Assembly: GCA_021173225.1 (NCBI GenBank)
Contig: JAJOLK010000008.1
Span: forward strand, 1-64,000
Origin: Phycisphaerales bacterium PN19_bin_20
GTDB taxonomy: Bacteria > Planctomycetota > Phycisphaerae > Phycisphaerales > UBA1924
Reading direction: 5' to 3'
DNA: 64,000 nucleotides
The position numbers and the translations under genes are program-made. Below, in pieces: positions 62,268 to 64,000 of this stretch. Under the pieces are notes generated by a model, which was given only the letters and a program-made list of their open reading frames with translations, did no database searches and was not told the origin of the DNA. The stretch's first letter is position 1; each line of letters opens with the position of its first letter.

Positions 62268-64000
62268 ATGGCCACTGACAGTTCAAAGGCTTCTGATGGT
62301 GCCAGCGGACCGCGAGCAGACGTCCGTCAGGTACCCGCGCCCACCCGCCGAGCGTCGGACGGCCTGTCGCGTGCGTTCACCGTGATGAGCGTGGTTGCGA
62401 TTGTCGCGGTGCTGTACTTTGCACAGGCGGTGCTGATCCCGATTACGTTGGCCGCTCTGTTGAGTTTCGTACTCGCTCCGCTGGTGCTGCGGTTGGTCAG
62501 ACTCGGTCTTGGGCGGACGCTTTCGGTGCTGTCTGTGTCGACATTTGCGCTTCTGTTCGTGGCCGCGCTGGGCTGGATGATGGCCAGTCAGACTCTGGAA
62601 CTGGCGGAGAAGCTTCCGCAGTACCGCGACAATATCCGCCAAAAGCTCAATTCCGCCAAGTCACAGATGAACAGCACGCTTGGACGAGCAAGCGATTCGA
62701 TTGAGCAGATTGGTGCAGAGATGGCCAAGCCGGACAGCCGACCGGCGCCTGCGCCCGATGAGATGGGACCACCGCTCAGTCAAAGCGCGACGACGGCGGC
62801 TTTGATCGAGCAAGCAGCCAAGCCGGTGCCCGTGGAGGTCGTCGAGAAGCCGGGCAAGGTCGTCGAGACGCTTCTCGGTTCGTTCACCCCGCTGCTGGGC
62901 CCGCTGGCCACGGCAGGTATCGTGATCGTGTTTGTGTTTCTAATTCTCCTGAACCGCGAGGACCTGCGGGATCGCGTGATCTTTCTGATCGGTACAGGTC
63001 AGCTGACCACGACCACGCAGGCGATGGACGAAGGCGCCTCGCGCGTGAGCCGCTACCTGGCCATGCTCTTGATTGTCAACAGCAGCTACGGCCTGAGTGT
63101 GGGGATCGGCCTGTGGATCATCGGGGTGCCCAACGCCGTTCTCTTCGGTGTGCTGGCGGGGTTAGTGCGATTTGTGCCCTACGTTGGGCCCTTATTCGGC
63201 GCGGCCCTGCCGATTGCGATGTCGCTTGCGGTATTTGACTCTTGGGACAGGACGCTGATCACCATCGGACTCTTCGTGATTCTGGAAGTGGTGAGCAATA
63301 ATATTATCGAGCCCTGCCTCTACGGCTCGCGCACGGGCATCTCGGCAGTGGCGGTGCTGGTGGCGGCGGTGTTCTGGGGGTGGCTGTGGGGGCCGGTCGG
63401 CCTTATCATGGCGACACCGCTGACTGTGTGCCTCGTGGTCATGGGCCGTTACGTACCACGATTGGAGTTTCTAAACGTGCTGCTGGGCGACGGTCCGGGC
63501 TTGCCGCCGGAGGCCAAGGTCTATCAGCGCCTCTTGGCGGCGGAGTACGACGATGTGTTCCATTGCACGCAAGAGTATCTCAAAGATAAGGCGTTGATTG
63601 ATCTGTACCAAGATGTCCTCATACCCGCTCTGGCGATGGCGGAGCACGACCGTCAAGCCGGGCGCCTGGAGGACGGGCAGGACCGGTTCATTTATCGAAG
63701 CCTGCGTGATTTGATCGAGGAATTGGGCGATCTGCAACGGTCGGCAGCGAAAGCCCACGCCGCCGAACCGCTGGGCGGCGATGTAAGTTCTGCGGGGGAG
63801 GAGTCATTCAATACTCCGGTTGATGATCTGGGCAGTTGTGGTGCGCCGGGCCGAGGCCTTGATGGCGGCCGAGGCAACGCGGCAAAGGTAGTAACTGCGC
63901 CGGCGCTGACAGCTGCGGCTGGGCTGATCGCTGTAGGTCAGCCCGCCGCGGCAGAGAAGCCGATCCTGTGCATCGCGGCGCGCGATGAGGCGGACGAGAT
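62268..64000 (+). CDS. AI-2E family (PerM-like) transporter, 3' end outside window
   Basis: 577 residues so far from the ATG at 62268, open to the window's end. A short N-terminal region precedes membrane segments (V-V-A-I-V-A-V-L-Y-F-A-Q-A-V-L-I-P-I-T-L-A), a large loop with coiled-coil character (about 110-205), further helices, the family region L-V-R-F-V-P-Y-V-G-P-L-F-G-A-A-L-P and S-N-N-I-I-E-P-C-L-Y-G-S-R-T-G-I-S-A-V-A-V. A cytosolic C-terminal domain follows, including P-I-L-C-I-A-A-R-D-E-A-D. The family exports small molecules or sodium; some are named after AI-2 but activity is unclear. Confidence 0.9.
   Translation, partial: MATDSSKASDGASGPRADVRQVPAPTRRASDGLSRAFTVMSVVAIVAVLYFAQAVLIPITLAALLSFVLAPLVLRLVRLGLGRTLSVLSVSTFALLFVAALGWMMASQTLELAEKLPQYRDNIRQKLNSAKSQMNSTLGRASDSIEQIGAEMAKPDSRPAPAPDEMGPPLSQSATTAALIEQAAKPVPVEVVEKPGKVVETLLGSFTPLLGPLATAGIVIVFVFLILLNREDLRDRVIFLIGTGQLTTTTQAMDEGASRVSRYLAMLLIVNSSYGLSVGIGLWIIGVPNAVLFGVLAGLVRFVPYVGPLFGAALPIAMSLAVFDSWDRTLITIGLFVILEVVSNNIIEPCLYGSRTGISAVAVLVAAVFWGWLWGPVGLIMATPLTVCLVVMGRYVPRLEFLNVLLGDGPGLPPEAKVYQRLLAAEYDDVFHCTQEYLKDKALIDLYQDVLIPALAMAEHDRQAGRLEDGQDRFIYRSLRDLIEELGDLQRSAAKAHAAEPLGGDVSSAGEESFNTPVDDLGSCGAPGRGLDGGRGNAAKVVTAPALTAAAGLIAVGQPAAAEKPILCIAARDEADE

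Noticed and set aside
1-64000. Prophage, integrase or insertion sequence
   Set aside because: No transposase, integrase or capsid-like protein was recognised in any frame, and no flanking repeats at tRNA genes were seen.

Overview
The window is GC-rich bacterial chromosome, and every part of it points to a planctomycete of the class Phycisphaerae. Four things support this: a secreted protein ending in two GC-type dockerin-like repeats, a paralogue of it ending in a PEP-CTERM-like anchor (V-P-A-P, hydrophobic stretch, R-R-R-R), several scattered prepilin-like proteins with a G-F-T-L-I-E-L motif, and numerous ECF sigma factors including a broken TIGR02999-type one. No phage, insertion sequence, CRISPR array or rRNA operon was seen. 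Almost all of it looks like core genome, with a few less GC-rich, gene-poor patches (about 33.3-34.5 kb, 50.7-51.2 kb, 61.4-62.2 kb).

Layout. 0-7 kb: 3' part of a 2-oxoacid dehydrogenase E2, a glycosyltransferase overlapping it, an exported M28 peptidase with a PDZ domain, tRNA-Ser(GCU), TsaE fused to a YacG-like tail, and an MFS transporter. 7-20 kb: tRNA-Arg(CCG), an exported HEAT-repeat protein with a receiver-like domain, aminofutalosine synthase MqnE (menaquinone), a second MFS transporter, YraN, a SurA-like lipoprotein, a DUF1844 protein and a glycine-rich RRM protein. 20-30 kb: SmpB, a Ser/Thr kinase with a small overlapping upstream gene, a prepilin-like protein, GcvH, a glycine-zipper lipoprotein, Aat, a LolD-type ATPase, an HU protein with a long tail, a Lon-N-domain protein and an orphan OppF-type ATPase. 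30-40 kb: a TPR lipoprotein, an ArsR-methyltransferase regulator (SahR-like) followed by ahcY, a methyltransferase, a UVR-motif protein, an RpoD/SigA-family sigma factor, a second HU-like protein, a lipoprotein, a GNAT enzyme and MscS.

40-46 kb holds two ECF sigma modules: on the minus strand sigma, membrane protein and exported helical protein with overlapping ends; on the plus strand sigma followed by a membrane protein whose outer domain resembles the globular part of planctomycete pseudopilins. 46-53 kb: rpmI and rplT, the latter fused to a DUF4332-like helix-hairpin-helix domain; dapF, GNAT and an M20 peptidase in one run; two likely sigma-70 promoters; a small membrane protein; another prepilin-like protein. 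53-64 kb: EF-G, the two paralogous secreted proteins with different sorting ends flanking a prepilin gene, thiG, the ECF pseudogene, and a 3'-truncated AI-2E/PerM transporter.

The most unusual items are the protein fusions (bL20-DUF4332, TsaE-YacG with lost zinc ligands), the sigma factor paired with a pseudopilin-like membrane protein, the alternative surface anchors on two neighbouring paralogues, and a perfect palindrome over the start of the ArsR-methyltransferase gene. All assignments were made by eye from motifs and context; no database search was run.
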